A DNA stretch of 64,000 nucleotides from Pyronema omphalodes (GCA_024516155.1 JAJJXM010000024.1:620001-684000); one strand, 5' to 3'. Positions 37,353 to 50,511 are shown, numbered from the stretch's first letter. Notes: generated by a model from the letters alone, not told the origin. Numbers and translations: made by a program.

Positions 37353-37396
37353 TCGTGCCTAAAGATGGTGGCTAGCGCCACCATCTTTAGGCACGA
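37353..37396. mobile_element. Perfect palindrome with 20-bp arms (miniature foldback)
   Basis: Left arm 37353-37372 (TCGTGCCTAAAGATGGTGGC), 4-nt centre TAGC, right arm 37377-37396. A decayed relative lies at about 26915-26965, so it is probably a dispersed miniature element, not a terminator. Confidence 0.7.
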
Positions 37397-37756
37397 ACAT
37401 ACAATGTGACGGGTTTCGACTATATATATGATGTGATCTTAAGAATATGAAACTCGCCTATGATCCCCGCAAGAGCAGCCTGGGATAAACAATATTCCTA
37501 GTGCTGCAGTTAATGTTATCCTGTGACAGCGTCATTCCGACATGTTTCCTCTGCCTGACCCTTCACAGATATGTGCTGGAACACAAAGTTCATTGGGGCA
37601 AGCAGAAGATATTTTCTTGCCGATTGGAGGATTTGTCGAGTAATTTCACCTCTACAATATATCATGGGTTGTAACTTCAGGACAATAACTCTCGAATTCT
37701 TGACCAGCCACTTCTGTATTAAGAGGTTTCTACACAATCACCAGTTTTTCGGTTTG

Positions 37757-37915
37757 ATTTCAATTTCTTGGGCCTTGCCAAACTCAATATTATGACATAT
37801 GGTTCAGTTTTGATATATATCGGAGGCTCTAACTTTTACCCCAGGATCTCGCTGGAAATCGTTCCAGAGCTACATGATATCTTGGGCCTGTTGTCACCCT
37901 TATTCGTTATCAAAG
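37757..37915 (-). mobile_element. Dispersed retroelement-like repeat, diverged copy 2
   Basis: Diverged match to the 33871 and 61165 copies: shared TATGACATATGG, GGAGGCTC, ATCTCGCTGG, CCAGAGC and CTTGGGCCTGTTG landmarks in the same order and orientation as copy 1. The boundaries are soft. Confidence 0.5.
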
Positions 37916-38190
37916 GTGCGAAGTGTTGTGGGATTGGAAAGGCGAATGGGATCTGTGCCCAGGCAGCCAGGAGAGCAGTCTTATATGTTTCCCATCGAAT
38001 CTGTTCCGGTTGCCACGGTTCCCGGTTTTACCATCCCGCCATGTATTGCCGAAGCTTTTGAATTGCCGCCCGACAGCCAGAGGAGTTCACGTTTAAATTA
38101 GTCTGAAATTACATCATCACAGCTTTTAATAATAACGCTATACCGTATCAGGTAAATAACTAAAATATACCTGCTTATATAGTATAAAAA

Positions 38191-38460
38191 AGGCGACTAA
38201 AAACCTCTAAATCACTTTCTGCAGACGCTATTCAATTTCAGGTGCGTACTAAAATATCTGCTTATAGTATTCTGACTGAAAAAAGGCGACTAAAAACCTC
38301 TAAATCACTTTCCGCAGACGCTATTCCATTTCAGGTGCGTACTAAAACATCTGCTTATAGTATTCTGACTGAAAAGGCGACTAAAAACCTCTAAATCACT
38401 TTCTGCAGACGCTATTCCATTTCAGGTGCGTACTAAAATATCTGCTTATAGTATTCTGAC
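38191..38460. repeat. Tandem repeat, three units of 91-94 bp
   Basis: Units begin at 38191, 38285 and 38376 with GGCGACTAAAAACCTCTAAA and contain CTGCAGACGCTATTC and CTGCTTATAGTATTCTGAC. A degraded partial unit precedes the array at 38149-38190. Confidence 0.9.
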
Positions 38461-39214
38461 ATCGCCAGAGAACTCCGCTAATATGTAATCACCATTGACT
38501 ATTTTCAACACATCATAATACCGCTTCTCAGAAGTATTGACAAACACATCTATTAAACCATCCACAGGCCAGACTTCACCAAACCTACTACTCCCAAAAT
38601 ACCCCAAATTCCCTCCAATTCACATCCACCTATATATCCACGCATGCAGCATCACCTTCAAAATAACACAAAACAATCCCATTTACCACAATCAATTCCA
38701 CCAAAAAAAACAATACAACCACAACTCACAACTCACAACTCACAACTCACAACCACAACCACAACTCAAAATCCAAAATCCAAAATCCGCAGCAATCAAG
38801 CAATCAGTAACAATGTAACATAACAATCATGACCACCAGAATATTTCCCAGTACACTAATAATATTCACGGCATAGATTCAGCATATCTTCTTCTCCAAA
38901 CTCTCCGCAAATCCCGTACGTATTACCATCGCCACCATCACCATCACCAACTCCATCCCATCCATCCCATCCATCACTCATCATCGATTCCTGAAGCTTA
39001 AATCTATTAACCTCATCATCTACCTGATATCTTCACCCTGAATTCCTTTCCCTCTAAACTAGCAGTAGTAGTAGTAGTAAATTCAAATTCATTATACTCC
39101 GAATCTTCCGAATCTTTTGCATCTTTTGCATCTCCCCAGTTTACTAATATTCACTTGAAACATGAAACATAAAAACAAGAAACATAAAAACAAGAAACAT
39201 TATTATCTGCACAC
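38461..39214. repeat. Low-complexity CA/CT-rich spacer
   Basis: Contains ACAACTC (38716-38770), AAATCC, CATCAC, ATCCC and GTAGTA mini-arrays and AAACATAAAAACAAG repeats (39161-39200). The 93-codon frame at 38537 is a product of this composition. Confidence 0.6.
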
Positions 39215-40120
39215 TAAACCGGCTACGGCAACGCATCTGTACATGGAGGGACAAAAAACTTTTGCACTTTTAATTTGCATTTGCACTTTTTATTTTTCAC
39301 TTTTCGTCCGTTGCAACGCAACAACACAGCCACACCGCTGGTTAAGTCACAGATTCTCACGCTTGCAGAACACCTCCTAAATGAGGACTTGGCGAATCAT
39401 ATATTAATATGCCGCTGAACATAGAAATGAAAACTTTCATACAACATGCTAGCATTGCCAGGAAGGGATAGACTATGAGAGCAATGCGAATGACAATTTC
39501 GGATAATAATCACATGTTACAGTAGCTTTCTTTTAGAGTTCCAACTTTCAATTCTGAAGAATATAGGTTTAGGGGTTGGAATAGCTAGATAGCGTCTGTA
39601 CATGGAAGTTTCATCGTGAAGTGACTAGGTGAACAGATATAGGGAGGAGGAATGAGAGAGGAGATGCGGTGAGAGAGGAGATGTGGGCAAGAAGAGTCAA
39701 GTGAGTAGGTGAAAATAAGGAGACATATATGCAGGGAGATGGGTGAGGAGATCTGAGAGACGGTCGCTGAAGGTGGGAGACTGGACCTCCACGATGTATC
39801 AACACCATTGCATATGTCATGATCATTGAGATGAGCGTGATGGTGGGATTTAAATGGAATCAAAACACAATATAGCACAGCACAAATGGGCGGGTTTGGA
39901 AGTCATCTCAGGCTTAAGAGTATGATCAATGTGCCTGCGTTATGAACATTGTGACCAAATTGGGTGTATAAGTCAGCTGTTATCATTATTATGCATTCAA
40001 TACAATTTCATAAAGTTATAGGTTTCATGCAAATTCCAGTTCCGAAGGACAGCTCATAGTAATAAGGAAACAAAGATGATTCCACCATAATTTCAACCCC
40101 AACAAAGTCATTATCCCCGT

Positions 40121-40390
40121 TCACACAGAAGAATCCTGATCCACCTCCATACTATCCTGATCATCCTTGACGTCACTGTGTGAATCGTCTATTTCTTCCC
40201 CATCACAATCACCTGAGAGATCAATAGCCGATAGTGTGTCCAGCCTCTTATGATCCAACGTTGCAAGAGGCCTGTTGAAGTCAGGCAGACGTGGAGAATC
40301 ACCGTCTAGCATTGTCTCCAATGACCTCTTTGTCCCTTTTGCCCTGCGTAATGCATTCTTAACTCGCCTCTCTCTCCTCTCCTCTCCTCT
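40121..40390 (-). pseudogene. Orphan 3' coding exon, acidic C terminus
   Basis: A frame open upstream into the minisatellite reads RRVKNALRRAKGTKR, then ETMLDGDSPRLPDFNRPLAT and an acidic tail ending DSMEVDQDSSV. Composition and order (basic, then acidic) look like a genuine protein C terminus. The upstream part is missing and replaced by CTCTCCTCCG repeats, so it may be a truncated gene. Family unknown. Confidence 0.35.
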
Positions 40391-40600
40391 ACTCTCCTCC
40401 GCTCTCCTCCGCTCTCCTCCGCTCTCCTCCGCTCTCCTCCGCTCTCCTCCGCTCTCCTCCGCTCTCCTCCGCTCTCCTCCGCTCTCCTCCGCTCTCCTCC
40501 GCTCTCCTCCGCTCTCCTCCGCTCTCCTCCGCTCTCCTCCGCTCTCCTCCGCTCTCCTCTGCTCTCCTCTGCTCTCCTCTGCTCTCCTCTGCTCTACCCT
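40389..40600. repeat. Minisatellite, 10-bp unit CTCTCCTCCG
   Basis: About 20 tandem copies. The right-hand units change to CTCTCCTCTG and then decay. Frames across it are artefacts. Confidence 0.95.
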
Positions 40601-40888
40601 GCTCTACTCTGTAGCAGCGGTGCGCGGCGGGTAGCGTCGCCGCTGTGTAAGTAGCCTACATACAACTTATGTATACGCGCTTGCGATTTTGTGATGCGCG
40701 CCTGTCACTGTTTTAGTCAGCGGTGTGGCTGTGTCGTTGTGGCGACAATCTATTTTGGTAAGTGGGTACTCCTCCTCTGTTGCACTGCTGTGTTGCAACG
40801 GATGAAAAGTGAAAAAGGCAAACGCAAATTAAAAATGCAAAGTTTTTGTGTCCCTCCATGTACAGATGCGTTGCCGTAACCGGCAGGT

Positions 40889-41426
<538 letters not shown>

Positions 41427-42244
41427 ATCATTTACACGTCCGACCATCATGCATGTTGCATTACACGTCCTCTCATCCTTACACACTTCATAGATTTGAC
41501 ATATCATCAAATACGATCACAAAAATCCACATCGATCAAATCAAATCAACATCACATCACATTCACATCACATCACATCACCCATCACATCACATCACTC
41601 ACATCACAGGAATCACATCACAATCCATCACATCACATCCACAAAAAGCACAGCAAATCCTCAAAATCCCCCAAACATGGGCAGAGAGTCACGAGCAAAT
41701 CCTATGCCACTTCCCTATCCAATCCCTATCCAATCCCAAATCCATACCTATCTCCATACCATGCCACACTATCCCACCTCGCTATCCACCTCACTATCCA
41801 ATCCCTATCCAATCCCATTCCCCATCTCCCAATCCCACCTCCCCAACCATAACTATACCTATCCCCCCCTTCCCCCCAACAATCCCCCAATACAACCCCC
41901 ATCACGCTTACAAAACCCACCTCCGACATCCCCCAATCACGAGCATGTTCATGCCACGAAAACGAATCGAAAGGGATCAAAGGAGATGATAGTAAAGGCG
42001 ATAAACGTGGTAGACATAGTAAATATGAAAGATAAAAGTTACAAAATAACAAAACTCAACAACCCGTGCAAATGACATTCAAAACATTACCAACAACGAG
42101 AGAGAGAAATTGTAAAAAAAAAAGCGAGAAAAAAGCGAAAGATAAAACACAAAACATAAAACACACATATCAAACACCAGGACGAAACAAAAAACCAACC
42201 ACCCTTTCCCCTTACCAGGTCTAGAAAGAACAGATGAGATATCT
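41427..42244. repeat. Low-complexity CATCA / CCTATCC spacer
   Basis: CACATCACATCA arrays (41540-41660) and CCCTATCCAATC-type repeats (41700-41860) fill the space 3' of the F-box gene. Frames of 100-180 codons here overlap on both strands and are compositional. Confidence 0.65.
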
Positions 42245-45200
42245 TCAAACATCCGGTACATGACCCAACGAAAAATGAGGTTCATGAGTCCTGATACCAC
42301 ATCTATCCTTTCTATACCTGGGCACTCTTCCCTCCTCCAACGCCTTACCAAACGCCTCATGAAACTGCTCCTCAATCTGTCTACTAACCCTCTTCACTTT
42401 ACAATTCACAAAGCACACCATCCCAATGTGTAATCTCCCCAGGTATTTGTAATCACAATTCTGCCACATTTCTTCACAAATACGGTAGGGTCTTAGGTTA
42501 ATCTCTCCTATCACTCGACAGCCTTTGGCGAGGGTTGCGCAGAGGTGGGAGGAGGCGGGTAGGAGTTCGTTCGGGTGAGGACGCCCTTGGCCATCTTTCC
42601 AGACCCAGAAGGTTAAGGAGCCGAGGGTGCGTTTGGAGAGTTGAACAACGTTGGCAATACCTAGATAGAAAATTAGATTAGCAATTATTTCACATTCTGA
42701 CATGATGGAAGTACTTACCACCAGAAGTCACCAGCTTGCAATCAAGAACAGCAAGACGAGAAAGTTGAAGCTGGCTACAAACACGCAGCAAACTCTCATC
42801 CGTAACCTCCGCTGCTCGTTCTATACAAATATCCCTCAGATGAACGAATTTAGGTGGGCGGATCGTATCGAGTATTCCAGGAATCTGGAGGGCGTCAAAG
42901 TTATGACATACGTTGGCATCCGCATGAGCCAGTCTGAATTTTTTCAACGCTGGAAAGCAGGAAAGTTTATTCCACAATCCTGGGATAACCATGCCAAGAC
43001 TCAACTCATCACGAACACACAGCTCTCGTAAATTCGGCCAATTTCCCTCGAGACATCCCAAACCAAGAGCGGAACCCCACATCTTGCAAGTGACAACCTG
43101 GAGATTGGGACATGCCTCCATGACGAGTACGAACGCACTGGTAAAGTCGGTGAGGGTCGGTGGTGCCTTCTTTTCCTCGGATTCATACATATATCTGAAT
43201 CTTCCATACGATTTGAAGCTGATAGAAGACTGGTCCATCGCAATTCGAAGGGAATGAACATGTTTTGCAAGTTCGGGTTTGGCAAGCAGACCAATGGTAA
43301 GCCGTTTTAAACTCTGAAACGAGTCAACGGCGATATTCCGGTAGATGTACTGTTGTGCAACATCGTGAAAAAGACGACACGAAGCAACAACACCGCTCAA
43401 TTCATTAGCGCGTCTCTGGGTGTCTTCGACTGCTTCCTCGCAGGTCCATTCGTACCCGGCCACAATGTCCTTTGACTTGACATCGCGTTGCGAGGAAAAC
43501 TCATTAGAGGCAAACTTGAAAATTGATTCCAGAATTTCCACGGGTAAGCGAAGAAAAGAGGATGTTTGTGTAACATGAACCGGCTCATCTTCCGGAACAT
43601 CATCAAAAATTCCATGGGCTTCCAACTCCCTCTTTAGTCGTTGCGAGGGGGGGAGTCCCATGTCTTCAGCCTCCTTCATCCACAGCGGAATGACGTTCAA
43701 GTCGCGGTGGTCAAAGACAACCTCCTTGCGACCTTCCTCCTCAAGCCTATATGCAACGGTGTCCCATTTCATCAACCTTGAGGTCGAAATATCGAAAGTT
43801 TCTTCCTCGGGATCCGAATATCGCTTTCTCCTTGAGCGCGGTGCTGCACGATATTCCATGGTGCTTCGGTTTATACCGTTCCATCGGGATTCCTCCCAGT
43901 CTTCATCGTCCGATGATTGATTTACAATACTGTTGGGAGAATCGCATGGCTCTGCTTGACCATGGACCTTGCGGCACCGCCAACAAGGTTCATGTAGTGC
44001 GGTATGGTGTACACGAGCTGGGGTCAATACCGGTACTTTTCCCGTAGAGCTTGGTTGAGCATGGACAGAGTTAGATGGCCCAGAAGAAGAACCCGGTTTG
44101 GAAGATGTGGTTTCGGAGATATCGCTAGGACAAACATCGGTAGAACGACTCTCCGCGGGATAGGTATCGCTGGACGGAATTTCCTTTGAATTCGAAGGTC
44201 CACCAAAAAGACTGCTCACCACCTTGGCTGAAGACTTGGATGAGTCGGATAGTTCAGGCTTCGACTCCGTCTGGTCCTCCGGAATCTGATTCAATTTCTT
44301 CTCTTCCGTTGCTTGTTTCTTTTGGGCCCTATTACGTTTCTTTTTCTGGGGTTTCTCTTTAACAGGTACATCGCATTCATCATTTTCTGATTTTTCTGGA
44401 ATTTCAACGCTACTGTCCATTACCTCCTTTTCTTTCTGTTTACGTGCAGCCCTCATCCTGCTGTTACTCTTCTTCGGTACCGACTCTAAATTTGTTGTAG
44501 CAGGGTGCGCTTCAGAGGCGGAGCAGTCAATAAAAGAATGCGGTGTCTGCACAAACTTAGATCGCATTTTTGGCGGGGACGTTTGAGCAGTGGAGTCGTT
44601 GGATTTAACAGTCTCTGTCTGCGAGGAAGAAGTTGTGGTGCACTCTTGTAAATCGGCCTGGCATCCGGTACTGCAGTTTTGAGACACGACTTCTGTCTGG
44701 GCTGAAGAATCTCGTTTCATTCTCCGGTAGGCGCTAATCGACAACAGCTCTACCTGACTGGAACGGTCCGTCTGTTCTGGTGGAGAAACAGTTGACGTCG
44801 ACTTGTCGATCCCTGTCCCAACGTTGGTGGAGACAGTCGAAGTTTCATTGGGTAAAAACGGAGTGATATATTTCCCCTTGGAGGAATATGGTACCCAGAT
44901 ACGCGTGAAAGCTTTATGTTTCTTTTTGACTTCCATCGAAAACGCCGTCGAAGCAAGAACATACTGCGTCCACCGTCTATTGATGACGCCAAGCTCATCC
45001 CGTTTCTCTTCACGTTCTTGATCTCCCAGTTGTGGTCTCCAGCAGCGGGTAACTCCGTGACCATCTTCCCAGCAGTTGAAGCAGCGCAATACATTCCACT
45101 CTTGAGTACGCGGCATGTCCACAATTCGTAGGTGCTGGTAAGGTTGAAAATCGGCGGAGATAACTTCGTCGTCTCGGGGACACTGGCTATGAGGTGGGGA

Positions 45201-46321
45201 CACCATATTCGGTTCCGGAGGAGTTGTTGAAGCCTCGGAGTTGTACCGAGACTGGGAAAGATTACGTCGTGTCACCGGTGTTGCTCGTTTGACCCAGGTG
45301 GGGTGCTCATCAAAGCTTGTAACCTGAGTGTAGTCACTCCCAGCATCGCTTGGTGGATGCTTTGGTTTTTCTGGCCTCAGATTTAGAGATTTATGAGACT
45401 CGGTCACGGAGTGGTTATCATCCAGTCTCCTCGGCTCGGGTGGTCCATGTCCAGATGTCTTGTCCAGCCATTGAGCTACCGTCGACAAATCTGGTGAGGT
45501 GGTTGGTGTAGAATTAGCAAAGGAATTCAAAGTTCTGCGACCATTTAGATTGATTGAGCTATGGGCGGATTCTGGTGTGTCAATTTGAATTGATCCACTA
45601 GATTTGTGCGAACGGTCCTGTGAATCTTTTAAAGAAGACAGGGCAGTATTTACAAGCTCCAGCTGATGAAAAAAGGAATTCTGGCATTCAGGATTTCCCA
45701 GGTCTTCAGTTTCCTTAGATTTCTCAACAGAAGCGCCAATGCTCCCAGAGACATCTTCTTTTGGTTCAACTCTTGTAGGAGCAGACAAATGATTATCGTT
45801 TGGACCGGCCTGGGAGAATCCGTTAGACTTGGATGAAGACGATTCTTCACATCTGCCGAGCTCCTTAATATTTACATCTGGCATTACTGGATCCAAATGA
45901 TCAAAAGATCCAAGATTAGTATTCCGTAATTCATTTTTTGATCCGGTGCTGGTAATGCTATGAGCCTTTGGGTCCTCGTGTGAAAACATACAGGCTGCCG
46001 CATGGCATTTGCCTAAACCGCATCATTAAGATTGCCCACGAAATCATTGGGGGAGAGAAATTAAGCACGGAACTCACCTGTGAAAAACTCCGTACAAAGC
46101 GGTGGTATTTCATCTTTGTTGGGGAAGCGGTGTAAGCGCCGATTTTCCCTGCATTGCGGAGCGCTACAGCGACCTGGAAAAATTATTAGAGATTCCCTCA
46201 TTTCCATTACAGAACTTTAATTCACCCAGAAAAAATCGCCCAAAGTTTAAAGAAAGTGGGGGTCTTCAGACCGGTAGAGGTTGGAAAGAATATCACAATC
46301 TTCAAACTTTGAACGATTCAT
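42245..46321 (-). CDS. F-box protein with N-terminal CCCH and central CCHC zinc fingers (about 1276 aa)
   Basis: Exons: 46321-46297 (start exon, tentative), 46173-46078, 46012-42719 and 42660-42245; phases close on 1277 codons. The N terminus carries CxxxxC (CSAPQC), then a CCCH finger C35-x7-C43-x4-C48-x3-H52 in LCTEFFTGKCHAAACMFSH, split by the 65-bp intron at 46013-46077. After a long disordered Ser-rich region comes a zinc knuckle C351-x2-C354-x4-H359-x4-C364 (CFNCWEDGHGVTRC). A second cysteine set lies near 717-730 (CWRCRKVHGQAEPC). An F-box follows near 859-900 (FLRLPVEILESIFKFASNE), then a leucine-rich region (LRELCVRDELSL, LSRLAVLDCKLVTSG) continuing into the last exon. The F-box predicts recruitment of Skp1-Cul1 ubiquitin ligase. 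The zinc fingers suggest RNA binding, an unusual pairing. The first exon is uncertain. Confidence 0.82.
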
Positions 46322-48424
46322 TTTGGGTAGACTAAAGCTCAGTATGGTATCTTGAAGGAGGCGAGAATATATACCCCATCTCATGAATTTTATACACAGC
46401 CTCGAGCCGTTCGCATATGGATCGAATCGCGGCATACTGCTATAGTGTACCATATTGTCGTAGAGAATTAATTAGGATTAAAAAAAAGGTGGTATCGGTG
46501 CTAATATGTCGCAGTTAGTACACAATGACGGTAAAGTGCAATCTTGATCCGGAGCAATGGTGGGATGCAATGTAAGGTGAGGGTAGTTTGAACAAATAGC
46601 AAGACAACAGAATTTGATTGCAGCGCTAAAAACTTCCTGTGCTGTGAAAGAATACGTACCTAATCTAGAATGCACCGCGTCTTTCAATGCTGAAAGTAAA
46701 TGTAATTCCGCACAAAATATAGAAGCGGATAATGGTGATTGCTCTCGGTGAAGTAGACAGGCGACTTGAGAGTGTGTAGAATTGAGGCGGGGCAGAGAAA
46801 CAGCTGCACAGAAGCTTTTTCCAAGTCTAATTACCGCACACAAATATCGGAGGATAGGTATAGCTATTAGAAGACAGTGAATCTTCTAGGGAATAGCGCG
46901 TTGGGTTTGTTATAAGTTCGCGGGGTGCTGGAATGTAGCTGTGTTCGGAGCTTTGAAAGTCAGCTCGTAGATCAAACAGGGAGGTGTAGAAGTGCAGACG
47001 AGATTAGACGAGAAATTAACGTAGAAGTAGTTATGTAATGCACGAGGAAAATTGTAGTAAACTTGTTGAGGGTTGTAAGGTTCGGGTATCGAGCTTTCGC
47101 TTTGAGCTTCCGAGACCTGTAAAGTGAAAAAGCAGTAGACAAAGAGACGGTCAAGATGGCGTACAACTGGTAGTAGATATGTGCAGGTCTATACCAGTGG
47201 TGAGTACGACCGAGCAAATGTTCTTGTGCGAAGGAGGTTCAAGAGTGTTGTAGGTTGATGTGCGCCTTCTTTGGAGGAAGCCTAAAAGTTCCAACGCAGA
47301 GGAAGTAGTATGGTGGGATGAGAGCTCCAGACGCTGCAGCGTGTGGCCTTGGCGTACCACGCTAGATTCTGACTAGACTGTTTCAGCTCGTGATTGCTAG
47401 GGTACATATTGCGCTAGAGCTACATAGCGTTGCGGTTACACTAACCAAAAGCAAAAGAAGGCACACAGACGATTGACGGCGGGGCCCTGACAGGCTGAAG
47501 AAGGCAGCGACGAACTGGAGATGATGATGATATCTGCGTTATGGTGCTGTATGTATGATGTCGAATATTTAGCGAAATGCAGCCACAGCGAAAGAAGTCC
47601 GATGGCGCACCGGTCATTATATTGACCATCCATGATCAACGCAGCTCCGGGATCCCCCGTGAACTCTTTGTCTACGAGATGTAGCCTGTAACCGATGGTA
47701 CGTAGGATCGGAACTTTCTCGAACCACGCCTTAACGGAGCACCGTAGGAACGGAGTTCATCGAAAGCATCTTCCAACCTCCGTGGTGCTTTGAAGATGAA
47801 CGCAATGGAGTTGGTTGTCATTTTGATGAAATATCCAACGAATGAATATCGAACAGGCACACGATAGTGCATACCCGCTCAATTTGAGGTACCGAAATCC
47901 CAATTCGATGGCTGATCATACTAAACACGTAGATTGATCCTCCTCGCCACTTGAAAGCTGAAGCAGCGTAAGGCGTAAGCTGCGTAGCCGAGAATCGGTA
48001 ATTTTGGAACACCAGACAAAGACAAGACCCCGTTGCTCAGGAAACGCCGCTAAAATCTACCGGCGAAACTTTTTTCTGACGACGGCGTCGACTCATCTCA
48101 GATCTGCCTGATCGTGAGACATGGGGTAGCGGGCGTGACAGGGGCCGGGGTGGTGGGAGAGGGGCAGGTGGAGACGGAGGCTCTGAGGCTCTGAGCTCTT
48201 AGGGGCCCGGGGAGCCTAGTGGACTGTGGGGGCAGTTTTAAGTTTCAACGCTCTTAATTTGACATTATCGCCATCCATTGAGAGAGCTTCACCCGAATAA
48301 TAATTCCATCCCATAACTTTTTCCTTTTCAATTTCTTTCTAAACATCAATCCATCCCCATCACGCTTCCATACTAAATTTTCGCCTACACAATATACCAG
48401 CCATGCATATCACCTAGTTTCAAA
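46322..48424. other. Intergenic, no supported gene
   Basis: Frames at 46478-46843 and 46972-48012 (minus) are short, mutually overlapping and without domains. Confidence 0.45.
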
Positions 48425-48739
48425 ATGACTAATTCCCCAAGAACAACACATAGTCAAGGCTTTGAACTTTTAAGTTTGAGTCACAGTCCTACCAACATTA
48501 TCTCTAGCCTACCTATAAAGACTCATAAATCGACTCATCATGACACTTCAATGTGCTCAGCGGTTGAACACGGAACAAGCCTACTTTCACATTCATACCT
48601 TTCCAACTGCAATTTGCCATACCTCAGACAGTTATGCCGGTTGAAGCCTTGTCTCTGCACATCTGGCAGTTCCGAACAAGCCTTCTGGTACCTGAGGCTG
48701 AGGCACGAGTCACGACACTACATAGAGCCTCAGCGTTAG
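48425..48739 (+). CDS. Weak ORF, 104 codons, no recognised family
   Basis: ATG-started frame rich in Ser, His and Thr (HSQGFELLSLSHSPTNIISS) with five cysteines. It has no signal peptide and no domain. It is retained only because it is the longest ATG-led frame of the region. It may be spurious. Confidence 0.15.
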   Translation: MTNSPRTTHSQGFELLSLSHSPTNIISSLPIKTHKSTHHDTSMCSAVEHGTSLLSHSYLSNCNLPYLRQLCRLKPCLCTSGSSEQAFWYLRLRHESRHYIEPQR

Positions 48740-48987
48740 CATGAACTATGAAGTCATCACCAGTAACAGAAATCGACGGTTATAATAACAACCTACGAGT
48801 CTTTCCATTCCCTTTCCCAAGTTTTTCTTCCTCCCTCCTCTTCAGCCCCAAGATTCTGTAGTACATAGTAGCCATAATATCGTTAAAACAAATATCCCAC
48901 AAAATTCCGCCTCTTCGCACCTGCTACCTATACCTGGACCGTGGTGGTAACCAGTAGTAATTTGATCTAGACAGATTTCCAAGTTTA

Positions 48988-48995
48988 AAAAAAAG

Positions 48996-49041
<46 letters not shown>

Positions 49042-49147
49042 CGGAAAAAGACTCCAAAACGGCTCGGTGTGTAAGAAAATAACCAAAATATGTAGGTGAA
49101 TCTTATCTAGGGGATACCGATACCGATACCGATACCGATACCGATAA
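48988..49147. repeat. Poly-A tract and (CGATAC)n hexamers
   Basis: About 45 consecutive A's (48988-49036, one G interruption), followed at 49106-49147 by five to six GATACC units. Confidence 0.9.
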
Positions 49148-50511
49148 CCTCTAGCGTGTACCAATGCTACATATGTAGAATATGTAGAGGAAGAAACGTT
49201 TCTCCGTGCAGGGGACGCATGTTCTCGTGGCGTTTACCCCAGACTCGAGCCAGGACTCTGGAGTGATTCCCGGTGATAGACAGCACCATATGGCATACAT
49301 ATGTAAGAAGACGGCTTGTAAGCCTTGGGATGATACCGGCGCCGGGTGTGAGGTTAGTAGTCACTGGTCACTGGTGGTGATTACTGGCATCCATCGCGTC
49401 GATACGTTCAACGTCCATCTTCCATCGTCACTTATAACCATCGCAACCATACATAGCATACATACATAGCAACCATACATAGCAACCATAGCAACGCATT
49501 ATCGCTCCACAAAGAAGTCTCCAGTCTCCAATCCCTAGAGATCTCCAAACCTACATCTTCAATCCTCAATCCCCATTTCTCAATCCTCAATCCACCCAGC
49601 CAGCCAGCCACCCACCCACCCACCCACCCAGCCAGCCTGTCTGCCTGTCATCTATCATCTCCATCTCCATCCCCATCCCCATCCCCATCCCCATCCCCAT
49701 CCCCATCCCCATCTCCATCTCCATCTCCATCCCCATCCCCATCCCCATCTCCATTTCCATCCCCATCTCCATTTCCATCCCCATCTTCATTTCCATCTCT
49801 ATCTATCTACCTATCCCATCTCCATCCCCATCCCCATCTCTATGCCCCATGATGACAACAACCCACAGTATATCCGGATACGACTGTACATATGTACATC
49901 CACCATAGCAAAAAAAAAAAAGAATAAAAAAAAAACGTGCCCCGCATGCCCCGCATGCCCTGCCCTGCCCATGTTCATCTGTCTGTGTTATGCCTGTTAT
50001 GCACGATGCGATAAATCGATGCGATTATAATAAGCGCCCTGCAGTCCTGTAGTCCTACGGTCCTGTAGTCCTGCAGTCCTGTCAACAGCGAATAACACGA
50101 CGGCGCAGGGCCTGAAATACGGGGTTGGAGTACAGCAGCAGAGTAGAGCAGGGCAACAGAGTAGTTGGAGGATCTCCTCTCCTCTCCTCTCCTGTCCTCT
50201 TCTGCTTTTCTCTGCTCTCCTCTGCTCTCCTGTCCTGTGCTCTGCTCTTTCTTTCTTTCATGAGAAGAACAGAAAAACGAAACGAAACGAAACATCATTG
50301 ACATGAACTCTTTACCCCGAGACGCAGGACGGTGCAGCGACGAGGAGGAGAAGAGGTGTTTTGGATTTTGGATTTTATTTATCTCTAGAGACGGGAGATC
50401 ATGATGCTATGCTGAAGTTGTTATACAGTGCTGGTTTGTGATTGCGGCTGCGACTGCGAATCTGCGACTGTGGTTCTGATACTGCGATTCTAACTGTCTC
50501 TGCCCACGACC
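49148..50511. repeat. Simple-repeat spacer (CATACA, CCACC, CCATCC/CCATCT, CTCTCCT)
   Basis: CATACATAGCAAC units lie near 49445-49495, CCACCCACC near 49605-49625, CCATCCCCATCT hexamers at 49655-49850, GTCCTGTAGTCC units near 50040-50080 and CTCTCCTCT near 50175-50240. No gene is seen. Confidence 0.6.

Larger units (their letters stand above)
37037..38190. other. Intergenic with small inverted and dispersed repeats
   Basis: Apart from the palindrome at 37353-37396 and the diverged repeat at 37757-37915, only short frames occur. The 97-codon frame at 37768 overlaps the diverged repeat. Confidence 0.5.
39215..40886. mobile_element. Possible non-autonomous element bounded by long inverted repeats
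   Basis: 39215-39375 and 40660-40886 are inverted copies of each other. The outer 100 bp is nearly identical (GGCAACGCATCTGTACATGG, then GAGGGACA and CCGTTGCAAC), and the match resumes deeper at ACACAGCCACACCGCTG after about 50 extra bases in the right arm. The interior has no transposase. It carries an orphan exon-like frame at 40121-40390 and a 10-bp minisatellite. No target-site duplication was recognised, partly because the right edge runs into the TTTA array. Confidence 0.5.

Noticed and set aside
40275..40634. 119-codon Ser/Pro/Leu frame
   Set aside because: Entirely the CTCTCCTCCG minisatellite.
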